Shown here piece by piece: positions 8,362 through 17,195 of a stretch of DNA of 64,000 bases. The first letter of the stretch is position 1; each line of letters opens with the position of its first letter. The translations under genes were made by a program, and so were the position numbers. The stretch comes from Flectobacillus longus (GTDB lineage: Bacteria > Bacteroidota > Bacteroidia > Cytophagales > Spirosomataceae): assembly GCF_030056705.1 (NCBI RefSeq), contig NZ_JASHIC010000005.1, positions 62,001 to 126,000 of the forward strand, written 5' to 3'. Below the pieces are notes generated by a model that ran no database searches, was not told the origin of the DNA, and worked only from the letters and a program-made list of their open reading frames with translations.

Positions 8362-9114
8362 ATGAAAAAACAATTAGTGTATTTCGCTTCATTTGGACTT
8401 GTATGGGCATTGGGTGCGTGCAAAACCGCCAAACCTGTGACACAATCTACGTCGCAACAAAATACCCCTGTTGCTGAAACAATTGTGAAAACAGATTACC
8501 AAACTCGTATGCAAGTAAAGCAATTGAAAGCTGTAGATTTGGAAGAAGATTTATCCTTTGCTGATGAAATAGTGTTAAATTACGCACTCACTGCTGTTGA
8601 TGACCAAGGCAAAATTGCTCAAGTTGTTACAGGTTCATTTGGGGTAGAGTCAGTCAAAGCTGGACAAATTCTTACTTCAGAACGCTTCAAACCTATCGAA
8701 TTGGTAGTTCCTGAAAATGGGCGACTATTAGTTTCTGTAGTCTTAAATGAAATCGACGATTATACCAAAGCTCAAGAATTAGTCAAAAAAATCAATGAGT
8801 TTGGAGGCATAGCCAAAATTCCTGCCGTAATGGTAAGTATTGCAGAGTATCAAACACCATTAGCCATCGTGTTTGGTAGTTTGCAAGCCGCAGGTTTAGG
8901 GCTTAAAGCCGCTGAACGTTTTGATAAAGATGACCTTTTGGGACAAAATACTTTTCAATTGTCTGCTCAGGAGCTGAAATCAGGTAAAACACTTTATACC
9001 ATACCATTGGTATTTAAAGGAGAACACCTCAAAAATTCATTCCAGTATGAGCTAACGTATGACCTACAACTCAAATTAATCAAAAGTAGCATTCAGAAAT
9101 CATCTTCCAACTAA
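8362..9114 (+). CDS. Predicted lipoprotein, function unknown
   Basis: 250 residues when started at the ATG at 8362. That start is preferred over one 45 codons upstream because it gives a proper lipoprotein signal: MKKQLVYFASFGLVWALGAC with lipobox ALGAC. The upstream reading would overlap aguA and has no signal. The mature part begins with a Thr/Gln-rich linker and continues as a mixed alpha/beta domain without a motif I know. Its position just before two periplasmic parvulin genes suggests an envelope role, but that is only context. Confidence 0.8.
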   Translation: MKKQLVYFASFGLVWALGACKTAKPVTQSTSQQNTPVAETIVKTDYQTRMQVKQLKAVDLEEDLSFADEIVLNYALTAVDDQGKIAQVVTGSFGVESVKAGQILTSERFKPIELVVPENGRLLVSVVLNEIDDYTKAQELVKKINEFGGIAKIPAVMVSIAEYQTPLAIVFGSLQAAGLGLKAAERFDKDDLLGQNTFQLSAQELKSGKTLYTIPLVFKGEHLKNSFQYELTYDLQLKLIKSSIQKSSSN

Positions 9115-9241
9115 GTGGAACATGATGTGTCACTGCCATGACTTAATCTCAATTTTATTGTTATTTTTGTTTTTTTTGTACAATATTCCACTGTGCTTGC
9201 AAGTTAAAATGAACAAGTCAGGAAAGTTTTTCTGATTTAGT

Positions 9242-11524
9242 ATGAATGAAAGAATGAACAAGTTATTTAAAATATACACTGTCATAGCTGCCTCTGTTGC
9301 ATTGGCGACTCATGAGCAAACGGCTCTGGCGCAAAGCGAAGTGCCTGCTATTACTATAGGAACAAAAATCATCAGTTCAAGAGACCTTGAACAAACCTAC
9401 AAAAAGCTAGTCCAAAGCGACAGCATCAAAAAAGAGAACTCTAAAGTTTTTTTGCAAGATTTTATCAATTACAAACTTAGCGTATTTGCTGCCGAAAAAG
9501 CAGGTTTAGACACCTCTAGGGCATTTGTCGATGAGCTAGATACCTACCGTAAAGAGCTAGCTTTGCCCTATTTGACAGATAAATCGATGCTCGAAAAGTT
9601 GATTCAAGATGCATACGAGCGTATGAAAGAGGAAGTAAGGGTTGCACAAATCTTTATCCCGATAACTTCACACGCAACTCCTGCGGATACTTTGGCAGCG
9701 TATGATGAAATCAAAAATCTTCGTGTTCGAATTTTAAGAGGCGAAGCTTTTGAACAAATCGCTAAAGACTATTCCAAAGACCTTAAGTCTGCCCCTCGTG
9801 GAGGTGATTTGGGCTATTTGGCTGTGTTAGACAACAATTACGCTTTTGAATCGGCTGCTTACAATACTCCCAAAGGTGAAGTGTCCATGCCTTTCCGTAC
9901 CGAAAAGGGTTATCATATTATCAAAGTTTTAGATCGTCGCTCTTTTAGAGGAAAAGTACGTTTGGCTCATATTTTGGTTTCTGTGTCAGCCAGTATGTCT
10001 GAAGCTGAAAAAGTCGCTGCCAAAAAGCGTATCGATGATGCCTATGCCTATCTCAAAAAAAATGAGCCGTTTGAAGGTGTATGTCGTACATTCTCAGATG
10101 ATGCCAGTACCAAATCAAGAGGTGGTGTCCTCGGACGGTGGTATGAAGCTGGTACTTTGATTGATGAAAAAATTACAGATTTAGTATTTTCATTGAAAGA
10201 AAAAGGTGATTATACAGTTCCGATTCAGACTTCTTTAGGGTGGCATATCTTCCGATTAGTAGAGAAAAAGAGCTTGTTGAAATTCGAAGAAATGGCGCCA
10301 TACATTCGCCAAAAAATCAATGCTGATGCTTCAAGAGGCTCATTAGCAAGAGGCACTTTGGTGAGAAAGCTTTTGAGAGATAATAATTTTCTAGAATATA
10401 TTTCGGTCAAACAAGATGCGTTTGACAAGTTTTATAAAGACCGCACAGGACAAGAAGATTATCTAGGAAAGACTCTCTTCTCGATTAATTCAAAACCTTA
10501 TAAGACGAAAGATTTCTATGATTTTGTATTAAAACAACAACGCCAAATGTTGAAAGTGGGCGTCGTTGAAGACAAATCTGTAGATACTTGGTATAAGCAA
10601 TTTGTAGAACAAACCAATATTGCTTTCGAAGAAGCTAATCTTGAAGTTAGATATCCAGAGTTTCGTTCAATAGTACAGGAATATAGAGAGGGAATTTTAC
10701 AAAAAGAGATGTATGAAAAATATGTTTTAGCCCCTTCTTTAGACTCACTGGGTCAAGTAAGGTTTTTTCAGCAAAATCCAGATCGTTATCAATATACCAA
10801 TCGTGTTTTGGCAAAATTGATTACTACAGATAGAAAAGAGACCTTGGAGCAGGCAAAGCAGGTATTACAGAAAGGTCCATATCCAATGAACCGTCGTTTC
10901 CCTGAAATTTATTTTGAAAAGGATAAAGCTGACTTTACCCCAGACGCTCAGAAAATGCTGTACGAATTGGCGGTTATCATGATTAAAAATCGTGATTATA
11001 CGGTCGAAATTACAGGGAATTCTGATGCTGACGAACCAGAAAATATTTCAGCAGAACGTGCTAGAAACATCGTGAATAGCTTAATCAATAAGGGTATTTC
11101 GGCTACGAGGGTTATTGAGAAAGATGATGGTAAATTTAAACCAGCCTCAAAAAATGACCATAGTAAAAATATGCGAGTGTCTATCAAGTTCTTCTCGACG
11201 TCGATGGACGATGTGGTAAAGAGATTTAATACCTTAAAACCAAATAGTCTTACCGCAGAAGAACGCTATTTTAAACGTGGTGAAAACGAATTTGTAGATG
11301 TGGCAAATTGGGCAGTAGGGGAACAAACTTTTGAATCAAAAGGTCGTCAAGTTTGGATAGATATCAACAAAGTAGAATTGCCAAGAGCTAAAACTTTTCA
11401 AGAAGCACGAGGACAAATTATCAAAGATTACCAGAAGCAGTTATACGATAATTGGATTTCAAAATTGAAAGAACGTTATCCTGTTTCGGTCAACGAAAAC
11501 GAAGTTCGTCGTATCCTTGAATAA
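9242..11524 (+). CDS. Periplasmic parvulin-type peptidyl-prolyl isomerase with an OmpA-like domain
   Basis: 760 residues. A signal peptide (cleavage after about residue 30) is followed by two parvulin/PpiC rotamase domains: about 132-232 (RVAQIFIP...RGGDLGYL...GYHIIKV) and 240-342 (RLAHILVS...RGGVLGRW...GWHIFRL). Unusually, residues about 553-645 read as an OmpA C-terminal-like domain: FPEIYFEKDKADFTPDAQ, ITGNSDADEPENISAERARN and the closing KNMRVSIKF. The Asp in GNSD and the Arg in AERA align with the pair that holds peptidoglycan in OmpA. About 110 further residues follow. Likely a peptidoglycan-tethered chaperone for outer-membrane proteins (inference). A weak second start exists at residue 5. 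Confidence 0.88.
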   Translation: MNERMNKLFKIYTVIAASVALATHEQTALAQSEVPAITIGTKIISSRDLEQTYKKLVQSDSIKKENSKVFLQDFINYKLSVFAAEKAGLDTSRAFVDELDTYRKELALPYLTDKSMLEKLIQDAYERMKEEVRVAQIFIPITSHATPADTLAAYDEIKNLRVRILRGEAFEQIAKDYSKDLKSAPRGGDLGYLAVLDNNYAFESAAYNTPKGEVSMPFRTEKGYHIIKVLDRRSFRGKVRLAHILVSVSASMSEAEKVAAKKRIDDAYAYLKKNEPFEGVCRTFSDDASTKSRGGVLGRWYEAGTLIDEKITDLVFSLKEKGDYTVPIQTSLGWHIFRLVEKKSLLKFEEMAPYIRQKINADASRGSLARGTLVRKLLRDNNFLEYISVKQDAFDKFYKDRTGQEDYLGKTLFSINSKPYKTKDFYDFVLKQQRQMLKVGVVEDKSVDTWYKQFVEQTNIAFEEANLEVRYPEFRSIVQEYREGILQKEMYEKYVLAPSLDSLGQVRFFQQNPDRYQYTNRVLAKLITTDRKETLEQAKQVLQKGPYPMNRRFPEIYFEKDKADFTPDAQKMLYELAVIMIKNRDYTVEITGNSDADEPENISAERARNIVNSLINKGISATRVIEKDDGKFKPASKNDHSKNMRVSIKFFSTSMDDVVKRFNTLKPNSLTAEERYFKRGENEFVDVANWAVGEQTFESKGRQVWIDINKVELPRAKTFQEARGQIIKDYQKQLYDNWISKLKERYPVSVNENEVRRILE

Positions 11525-11539
11525 AACTCTAGTTTTAAC

Positions 11540-11588
11540 ATAGTGAAATTGTCAAAGGCATTTCTGTGGCAGTTTCACTATTTTTTTT
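11540..11588 (+). terminator. Terminator hairpin
   Basis: ATAGTGAAA pairs with TTTCACTAT over a loop of about 24 bases with weaker internal pairing, followed by T8. It lies 15 bases after the parvulin-OmpA gene. Confidence 0.65.
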
Positions 11589-11800
11589 GCTTTTCTACTC
11601 GATAAATTTTGCCAAAAAAGGCAATTAACATTTTTTAACGGCATCATCCACAGGTTTAGAGGATAAAAACGCTTAAATTTGTTAATTGAGAACCTAAAAT
11701 TCTACTCTTTTCTGAGTGAATGGAGGTTTTTGAAAGCGAAGGAGGTTTGTGACGTACGATTAAACCTAATTACAAGCATTACATAAGAAATCATATAACA

Positions 11801-13147
11801 ATGAAGAAACCCTTTTATTTACTCTCATTGATGGGTCTGTTACTAGTGATGAGCTTTTCGGTGCAAGCTCAATCTGTAGTAATTGATAAAATCATTGCAA
11901 AAGTTGACAATCACTATATTCTTAAGTCTGAACTTGAAGCACAGTATCAGCAATATTTGCAAAGCGGACAGGGAAATACGCCTACTCGCTGCCAATTGCT
12001 TGAGAGTTTGATTATTGGTAAAGTGATGTTAGCAAAAGCTGAAATCGACTCTGTACTTATTGACGACAAGAAAGTAGAAATGGAGTTAAGTTCTCGTATG
12101 GATCAAATGGAGCAACAATTTGGTTCTCAAAAGAACATTGTTGAAGCTTATGGCAAAACAATTGCCTCTTTGAAAGACGAGCTTCGTTCGGCTATCAAAG
12201 AACAGCTTACTACTCGCAAAATGCAGGAAAAAATTACAGGCGACGTAAAAGTTACTCCAAAAGAAGTACGTAAATTTTTTGAATCTATTCCTAAAGATTC
12301 CTTGCCATATTTGCCTTCAGAAGTAGAAGTTGGACATATTGTTCGTTTGGCTAAAGTGACCAAAAACCAAAAGGATGAGCTTATTAAGAAATTATCAGAC
12401 TATAAACGTCGAGTAGAAAACGGTGAAGACTTTGCTGAATTAGCTAAATTATATTCTGAAGATTTAGGCTCTGGAAAACGTGGAGGAGATTTAGGTTTTG
12501 CTAAACGTGGTCAGATGGTAGCACCTTTTGAGGCTGCTGCATTGAAATTGAAACCAAACCAGTTGTCTGATGTAGTAGAATCTGAATTTGGTTATCACTT
12601 GATTCAATTATTAGAAGTCCGTGGTCAGGAATATCACGCACGCCATATTTTATTGCGTCCTGATTATCAGAAAATGGACTTAACAGAACCAACTAGCTAC
12701 TTGGATAGTATTAGAGTATTGGTACAACGTGATTCATTGAAGTTTGAAAAAGCAGCTCAATTACATTCAGAAGATAAAGGTACTCAAGATGCTGGTGGTA
12801 TGTTGATTGACCCTAGCACACGTTCTATCAAAATGCCTCTAGATGGTACAATGGAATCAGGTTTGTATTTTACCTTGGATTCAATGACCGTAGGCACGCT
12901 TACTAAGCCTATTCAATATCGTACCGAAGATGGCCGTACAGCAGTTAGAGTATTATACTATAAAGCAAAACACCCTCCTCACTTTGCAAACTTGGAAGAT
13001 GATTTCCAAAAATTAGCAACGATTACTTTGAACAGAAAACGTAACAATGCCATTGAAGAATGGTTTACGAAAGCCAAAGGTGAGGTCTTTATCTATATTT
13101 CGGACGAATACAAAGATTGTAACGTCATGAAAGGTACAGGACAATAA
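11801..13147 (+). CDS. SurA-like periplasmic chaperone / peptidyl-prolyl isomerase
   Basis: 448 residues. A signal peptide (about 1-23, ending VQAQS) is followed by a SurA-type N-terminal helical domain starting VVIDKIIAKVDNHYILKSELE. Two parvulin domains follow, about 174-275 (VEVGHIVRL, RGGDLGFA, GYHLIQL) and 278-372 (YHARHILLRPDY, DAGGMLID). Order and length match SurA, which escorts outer-membrane proteins through the periplasm. It follows the other parvulin gene by 276 bases and precedes moxR, a neighbourhood frequent in Bacteroidota. TAAATTTG at 11674-11681 may be a -7 element, but with no convincing -33. Confidence 0.92.
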   Translation: MKKPFYLLSLMGLLLVMSFSVQAQSVVIDKIIAKVDNHYILKSELEAQYQQYLQSGQGNTPTRCQLLESLIIGKVMLAKAEIDSVLIDDKKVEMELSSRMDQMEQQFGSQKNIVEAYGKTIASLKDELRSAIKEQLTTRKMQEKITGDVKVTPKEVRKFFESIPKDSLPYLPSEVEVGHIVRLAKVTKNQKDELIKKLSDYKRRVENGEDFAELAKLYSEDLGSGKRGGDLGFAKRGQMVAPFEAAALKLKPNQLSDVVESEFGYHLIQLLEVRGQEYHARHILLRPDYQKMDLTEPTSYLDSIRVLVQRDSLKFEKAAQLHSEDKGTQDAGGMLIDPSTRSIKMPLDGTMESGLYFTLDSMTVGTLTKPIQYRTEDGRTAVRVLYYKAKHPPHFANLEDDFQKLATITLNRKRNNAIEEWFTKAKGEVFIYISDEYKDCNVMKGTGQ

Positions 13148-13512
13148 GTGGGTGTTGAAAGATAAGTGTAGCGTTTTTACGCACTACTTAACAATATTTA
13201 GAACGGTCGGCTTTATGCTGACCGTTTTTGTTTTCCAAAAACTCGATGAACGACCCAATAACTTTGACATTAAAGACGTTAGCATACTATTTGGTCGAAA
13301 GTTTTGCATAAACCCTACCAAATCGCTACAAATTGGCAGGTTATTTGATTAACTTTACAGTACACGCTATTCATTATACTCTCGTAGCTCAAGTGATTTA
13401 TTTGAAGCAATACGTCTAAGAATTACCTCTGTATTCAGAAAATACCTATTTTTAGGATAATATCATTGAGTAAAAAGAGTTCAAAAATCTAAACATAGTT
13501 AATATCACAAGC
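13148..13512. other. Intergenic region before moxR
   Basis: 365 bases. It contains the terminator at 13201-13233 and a GCAATACGTCTAAG stretch near 13413 that resembles half of the dispersed GACGYAA motif. No believable gene; the short open frame here has no coding character. Confidence 0.5.
13201..13233 (+). terminator. Terminator hairpin after surA-like gene
   Basis: AACGGTC-GC pairs with GC-GACCGTT around TTTAT, followed by TTTTT. One internal mismatch. Confidence 0.75.
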
Positions 13513-14478
13513 ATGGCGCAATACAAGTCGGATGTGGAAGCGGTAAACGCTTTGAAAGAATCTTATCAAAAACTTACTTCAGAAATCGGTAAAGTCATCA
13601 TTGGTCAGGAAGATACCGTTAGACTCTTACTCACAGCTATTTTTTGTCAAGGACACTGTTTATTAGTTGGGGTTCCTGGATTAGCAAAAACCTTGTTGAT
13701 TCAAACAATTGCCGAAGCTCTAGATCTGGATTTTAATCGTATCCAATTTACCCCAGACTTGATGCCGTCGGATATTGTGGGTTCAGAAACCCTCGACAAC
13801 GAGCGTAATTTTAAGTTTGTAAAAGGTCCAATTTTTGCGAATATCATTTTGGCGGACGAAATCAACCGTACTCCTCCCAAAACACAATCAGCACTTTTGG
13901 AAGCTATGCAAGAGTATGCAGTGACTGTATCAGGTAAAAAATATCCATTGAGTCGCCCATTCTTTGTATTGGCTACGCAAAACCCTATCGAACAAGAAGG
14001 TACTTATCCTTTGCCAGAAGCACAGCTTGATCGCTTTATGTTTATGGTAAATTTGGATTACCCATCGTATAGAGCCGAGGTTGAAATTGTGAAAAACACC
14101 ACAAATGCGACGAAGTACCAAGTACAAAAGCAAGTTTCTGGAGAAGAGATTTTAGCATTCCAAGAGCTAGTTAGAAAAGTTCCTGTAGCAGATAATGTGG
14201 TAGAATATGCCGTAAAATTGGTACACAAAACACGTCCTAAATCAGAATTGAGTGATGCCGTGACCAACCAATATTTGGAGTGGGGCGCAGGTCCACGTGC
14301 CTCTCAAAACTTGATTTTGGCTGCTAAATGTAATGCTTTAATTAATGGAAAATATTCTCCAGATATTGAAGACGTACAAGCAGTAGCATTGCCAATCTTA
14401 CGCCACCGTATCGTACGTAATTTCAAGGCAGAAGCCGAAGGTGTTTCAGTAGAAGATATTATCAAGAAATTGGTATAG
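13513..14478 (+). CDS. moxR: MoxR-family AAA+ ATPase
   Basis: 321 residues, the family's usual size. Walker A GVPGLAKT lies near residue 55; Walker B is IILADEINRTPPKTQSALLEA; sensor 1 is FFVLATQNPIEQEGTYPLPEAQLDRF; and the C-terminal lid has RASQNLILAAK. MoxR ATPases act as chaperones that load or activate a partner protein, often with a VWA-domain subunit and a DUF58 protein encoded next door. Those partners are not downstream here: the gene is followed directly by a hairpin and a convergent gene. So the partner, if any, is encoded elsewhere. Confidence 0.94.
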   Translation: MAQYKSDVEAVNALKESYQKLTSEIGKVIIGQEDTVRLLLTAIFCQGHCLLVGVPGLAKTLLIQTIAEALDLDFNRIQFTPDLMPSDIVGSETLDNERNFKFVKGPIFANIILADEINRTPPKTQSALLEAMQEYAVTVSGKKYPLSRPFFVLATQNPIEQEGTYPLPEAQLDRFMFMVNLDYPSYRAEVEIVKNTTNATKYQVQKQVSGEEILAFQELVRKVPVADNVVEYAVKLVHKTRPKSELSDAVTNQYLEWGAGPRASQNLILAAKCNALINGKYSPDIEDVQAVALPILRHRIVRNFKAEAEGVSVEDIIKKLV

Positions 14479-14535
14479 ATTCACTAAATATGGGGCATCT
14501 TGAATTTTAGAATTGAGTTTATTCTCCATATTTTC

Positions 14536-14579
14536 ATCAAAAAAGCGGTCGGAAATTATTTTCCGACCGCTTTTTTGAT
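14536..14579. terminator. Long hairpin terminator, 20-bp perfect stem (composite element copy 1)
   Basis: A 20-bp arm, ATC-A6-GCGGTCGG-AAA, is followed by TTAT and its exact complement ending in T6. It lies between convergent moxR and the mlaF-like gene and can terminate both. The same core recurs at 50734-50777. Confidence 0.85.
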
Positions 14580-14602
14580 ACTACTATGTTATTTCTGATT
14601 CG

Positions 14603-14636
14603 GCTTAAGACGTAAAGCATTGCGTCTCTGCTGTTA
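14603..14636 (+). repeat. GACGYAA inverted-repeat motif, copy 1
   Basis: GCTTAAGACGTAA, AGCA, TTGCGTCTCTGCTGTTA. The arms GACGTAA/TTGCGTC pair with a wobble. It lies 23 bases after the hairpin at 14536-14579. A close match in reverse orientation, also 24 bases from the same hairpin core, is at 50677-50709. Confidence 0.75.
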
Positions 14637-14700
14637 GGATAAAACTTTCATAAAATCATTCATTTACTCTATCTCAATTCCCAAAATTTGATGATTTGAT

Positions 14701-14734
14701 TCAAATTTTCAAATCATCAAATTTTCAAATTATT
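14701..14734. repeat. 34-bp AT-rich repeat, copy 1
   Basis: Identical base for base to 19350-19383. It is built from alternating TTTTCAAA and TCATCAAA units. This copy ends four bases from the stop codon of the mlaF-like gene. Looser relatives lie at 18887-18917 and 32203-32310. Confidence 0.8.
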
Positions 14735-14738
14735 AAAG

Positions 14739-15485
14739 CTATTTTCTCAAATCCTGTAAAAGTTTACTTGAAAATAGGAATTCATTCAATTCTGGAACGG
14801 TATTTTGAAGAATATTTGAGTTGTCGCCTTCCCACATTTTTTTGCCCTTATACAAAAACATAATACTTTCGCCAATCCCCATTACCGAACTCATATCATG
14901 GGTAATTACTACAGTGGTAATCCCAAACTCATCGGTAATTTCTTTGATAAGCTCATCGATTCTAACTGAAGTTAAAGGGTCAAGACCAGAGTTGGGTTCA
15001 TCACAAAATAGATATTTGGGATTCATCACGATAGCACGGGCGATGCCTACACGCTTTTTCATACCACCCGAAATCTCGGAAGGTGTCCGTTGCCCTGCAT
15101 TTTCCAATCCTACCCTTTGAAGACAGAACTCAGCACGGTCGATTTTTTCTTTTTCCGACATATTGGTCAACATATCCAATGGAAATTTGACATTTTCTAG
15201 AACAGTTTTTGAGTCAAAAAGTGCCCCACCTTGAAATAGTACACCCATTTCTCGACGAATATCCTTTTGTATCTCTTCTGAAGAATTATGGAAATCACGA
15301 CCATCGTACAAAATATGCCCCGACTCTGGTTTGATAATTCCAATCATACATTTGAGCAGCACACTTTTTCCTGTACCACTACCGCCAATAATCAAGGAAG
15401 TATCGCCAGGCTTAAATTGTCCACTGATTCCTAATAATATATCTCGGCCATTGAAGGCTTTACAAACGTCTTTTATCTCTATCAT
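14739..15485 (-). CDS. mlaF: ABC transporter ATP-binding protein, MlaF-like
   Basis: 248 residues from the ATG at 15485; a start 11 codons upstream is possible, but MIEIKDVCKAF is where MlaF proteins begin. Walker A GGSGTGKS, signature SGGMKKR (the Gly-Gly-Met-Lys-Lys-Arg form typical of Mla/Ttg2A ATPases), Walker B YLFCDEPNSGLDPLTS and the H-loop VITHDMSS are all present. MlaF powers phospholipid movement between the membranes together with MlaE permease and MlaD. Those genes are not adjacent; the upstream neighbour is a photolyase, so the rest of the transporter must be elsewhere. Confidence 0.88.
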   Translation of the reverse strand: MIEIKDVCKAFNGRDILLGISGQFKPGDTSLIIGGSGTGKSVLLKCMIGIIKPESGHILYDGRDFHNSSEEIQKDIRREMGVLFQGGALFDSKTVLENVKFPLDMLTNMSEKEKIDRAEFCLQRVGLENAGQRTPSEISGGMKKRVGIARAIVMNPKYLFCDEPNSGLDPLTSVRIDELIKEITDEFGITTVVITHDMSSVMGIGESIMFLYKGKKMWEGDNSNILQNTVPELNEFLFSSKLLQDLRK

Positions 15486-15567
15486 ACCCAAATTTAGTAG
15501 GCATTCAGAACTCAACAATATAGTTTTTAAGTTTTTTTTAGAACGGTAACAAACCTTGATGTACGGT

Positions 15568-17106
15568 TTATAATTTTTCGATATGCTCCAAGTAAAAATC
15601 TGCTTGTTTCAGTAGCTCTTGCCTTTGATTGGTCGACATTTTATTGAGTGTTACATAAGACATACCTATTCTTGGATTTTTTTCTAATAGGCTACGATTT
15701 CTTTCAAAAAAATGCCAATAAAGACTGTTAAAAGGACAAGCCTTATCTCCTGTTTTTTTGTTTTTATCATAAAAACAGGTGCTACAATAATGACTCATTT
15801 TATCGATATAATTGGCCGAACCCACATAAGGTTTCGACCCTATAATTCCACCGTCAGCGTACTGACTCATTCCTCGAGTATTGGTAATCTCGACCCACTC
15901 AATGGCATCAATATAAATACCCAAATACCATGCGTCTGCTTCATCAGGGTGGACACCCGCTAATAGCATAAAGTTTCCTGTCAGCATCAGCCTTTGAATA
16001 TGGTGGGCGTAGGCATAATCCAAACTTTGGGTAATGGCATGACGCAAACAAGCCATTTTTGTTTGACCACTCCAGAACCACGAAGGAAGTTTTCTGTCAT
16101 GTCCAAAGAAATTCATTTGGGCAAATTCAGGCATTTTAGCCCAGTAAATACCTCGCATGTATTCACGCCAGCCAAGAATTTGTCTGACAAAACCTTCAAT
16201 TTGAGCAATCGTAATCGAATCCTGATGTTGTTCCCAATATTCTACGCTTTTTTGAATGACTTCCAGTGGATGCAGTAATTTCAGATTAAGAGAAAAAGAT
16301 AGCCGAGAATGGTAAATAGACCAATAGGAGGGATGCATGGCATCTTCATAAGTGCCAAATTGCGCCAGACAGTTTTCCAGAAAAAAGTCTAATAAGGCTA
16401 AACTCTCTTGTCGGGTGGTAGGCCACAAGAAATTTTTAGCATCGATGTTTCCAATAGATGATACGCCAGATTGAGAAAGTAGTTGAACGATATCTTCTAC
16501 GTTTTTTGAAAAAATTAGCGGTTCGATTGGACGATGATCTTTGGGAAGTTTTTTGCGATTATCGGCATCATAATTCCATTGTCCCGAAGTGGGTTCATCT
16601 CCATCCATCAGTACCTTGTACTTTTTGCGCATCATGCGATAAAAGTTTTCCATAAGAAAGGTTTTCTTTCCTTTAAAAAAAGTAGCTAATTCTTCTCGCT
16701 GACTCAAAAAGTGTTCTGAATCAACAGCTTTTGAGGGTATTGAAAGGTTGTGGCAAAAGTCTTTAATTTGTAAATCAAGGCGATATTCGTCAGGCAATAG
16801 GTATTCAAATTGTTGAATGTCTAATTCTTGAATAAGCCAATGAAGATTTTGAGGAAGTGATTGGGTATTTATTTCGTCATCTAAGGTAATATAAGCTACT
16901 TGATGCCCTTTTTGTTTTAGCTCTTTAGCAAACTGTCGCATAGCCACAAAAAAGCCTACAATTTTCTGGATATGGTGAGTGACATAATCAGTCTCCTGAC
17001 GCACTTCCATCATGACATAAATGACATCCTGATTTACAGATTCAAACCATGAATGTTGGCTATTGAGTTGGTCACCAAGAATAAGTCGAAGCGTTTTTAT
17101 TTTCAT
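15568..17106 (-). CDS. phrB: Prokaryotic FeS-type photolyase (cryptochrome/photolyase-related protein)
   Basis: 512 residues. The N terminus LRLILGDQLNSQHSWF is the hallmark of the deoxyribodipyrimidine photolyase-related group that includes Agrobacterium PhrB, a (6-4) photolyase with FAD, a lumazine antenna and a [4Fe-4S] cluster. Four Cys are placed as expected: one in KMACLRHAI (before AYAHHIQRLMLTGNF) and three in HYCSTCFYDK and DKACPFNSLYW. FAD-binding segments WREYMRGIYW and RGMSQYADGG are also visible. It should repair UV lesions using blue light. The mlaF-like gene lies 82 bases downstream on the same strand; the M48 gene is divergent. Confidence 0.92.
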   Translation of the reverse strand: MKIKTLRLILGDQLNSQHSWFESVNQDVIYVMMEVRQETDYVTHHIQKIVGFFVAMRQFAKELKQKGHQVAYITLDDEINTQSLPQNLHWLIQELDIQQFEYLLPDEYRLDLQIKDFCHNLSIPSKAVDSEHFLSQREELATFFKGKKTFLMENFYRMMRKKYKVLMDGDEPTSGQWNYDADNRKKLPKDHRPIEPLIFSKNVEDIVQLLSQSGVSSIGNIDAKNFLWPTTRQESLALLDFFLENCLAQFGTYEDAMHPSYWSIYHSRLSFSLNLKLLHPLEVIQKSVEYWEQHQDSITIAQIEGFVRQILGWREYMRGIYWAKMPEFAQMNFFGHDRKLPSWFWSGQTKMACLRHAITQSLDYAYAHHIQRLMLTGNFMLLAGVHPDEADAWYLGIYIDAIEWVEITNTRGMSQYADGGIIGSKPYVGSANYIDKMSHYCSTCFYDKNKKTGDKACPFNSLYWHFFERNRSLLEKNPRIGMSYVTLNKMSTNQRQELLKQADFYLEHIEKL

Positions 17107-17195
17107 GTAAACAAAACCGCTTGAAGGGAGGGATTGTTTGGTTTTTTAATGGTATAATTACTTCAAAAATCTCTAGTTCTAAATCGCTTGGTAAC

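Noticed and set aside
13152-13352. Open frame of 66 codons after the surA-like gene
   Set aside because: It includes the terminator hairpin at 13201-13233, and the residues show no domain.
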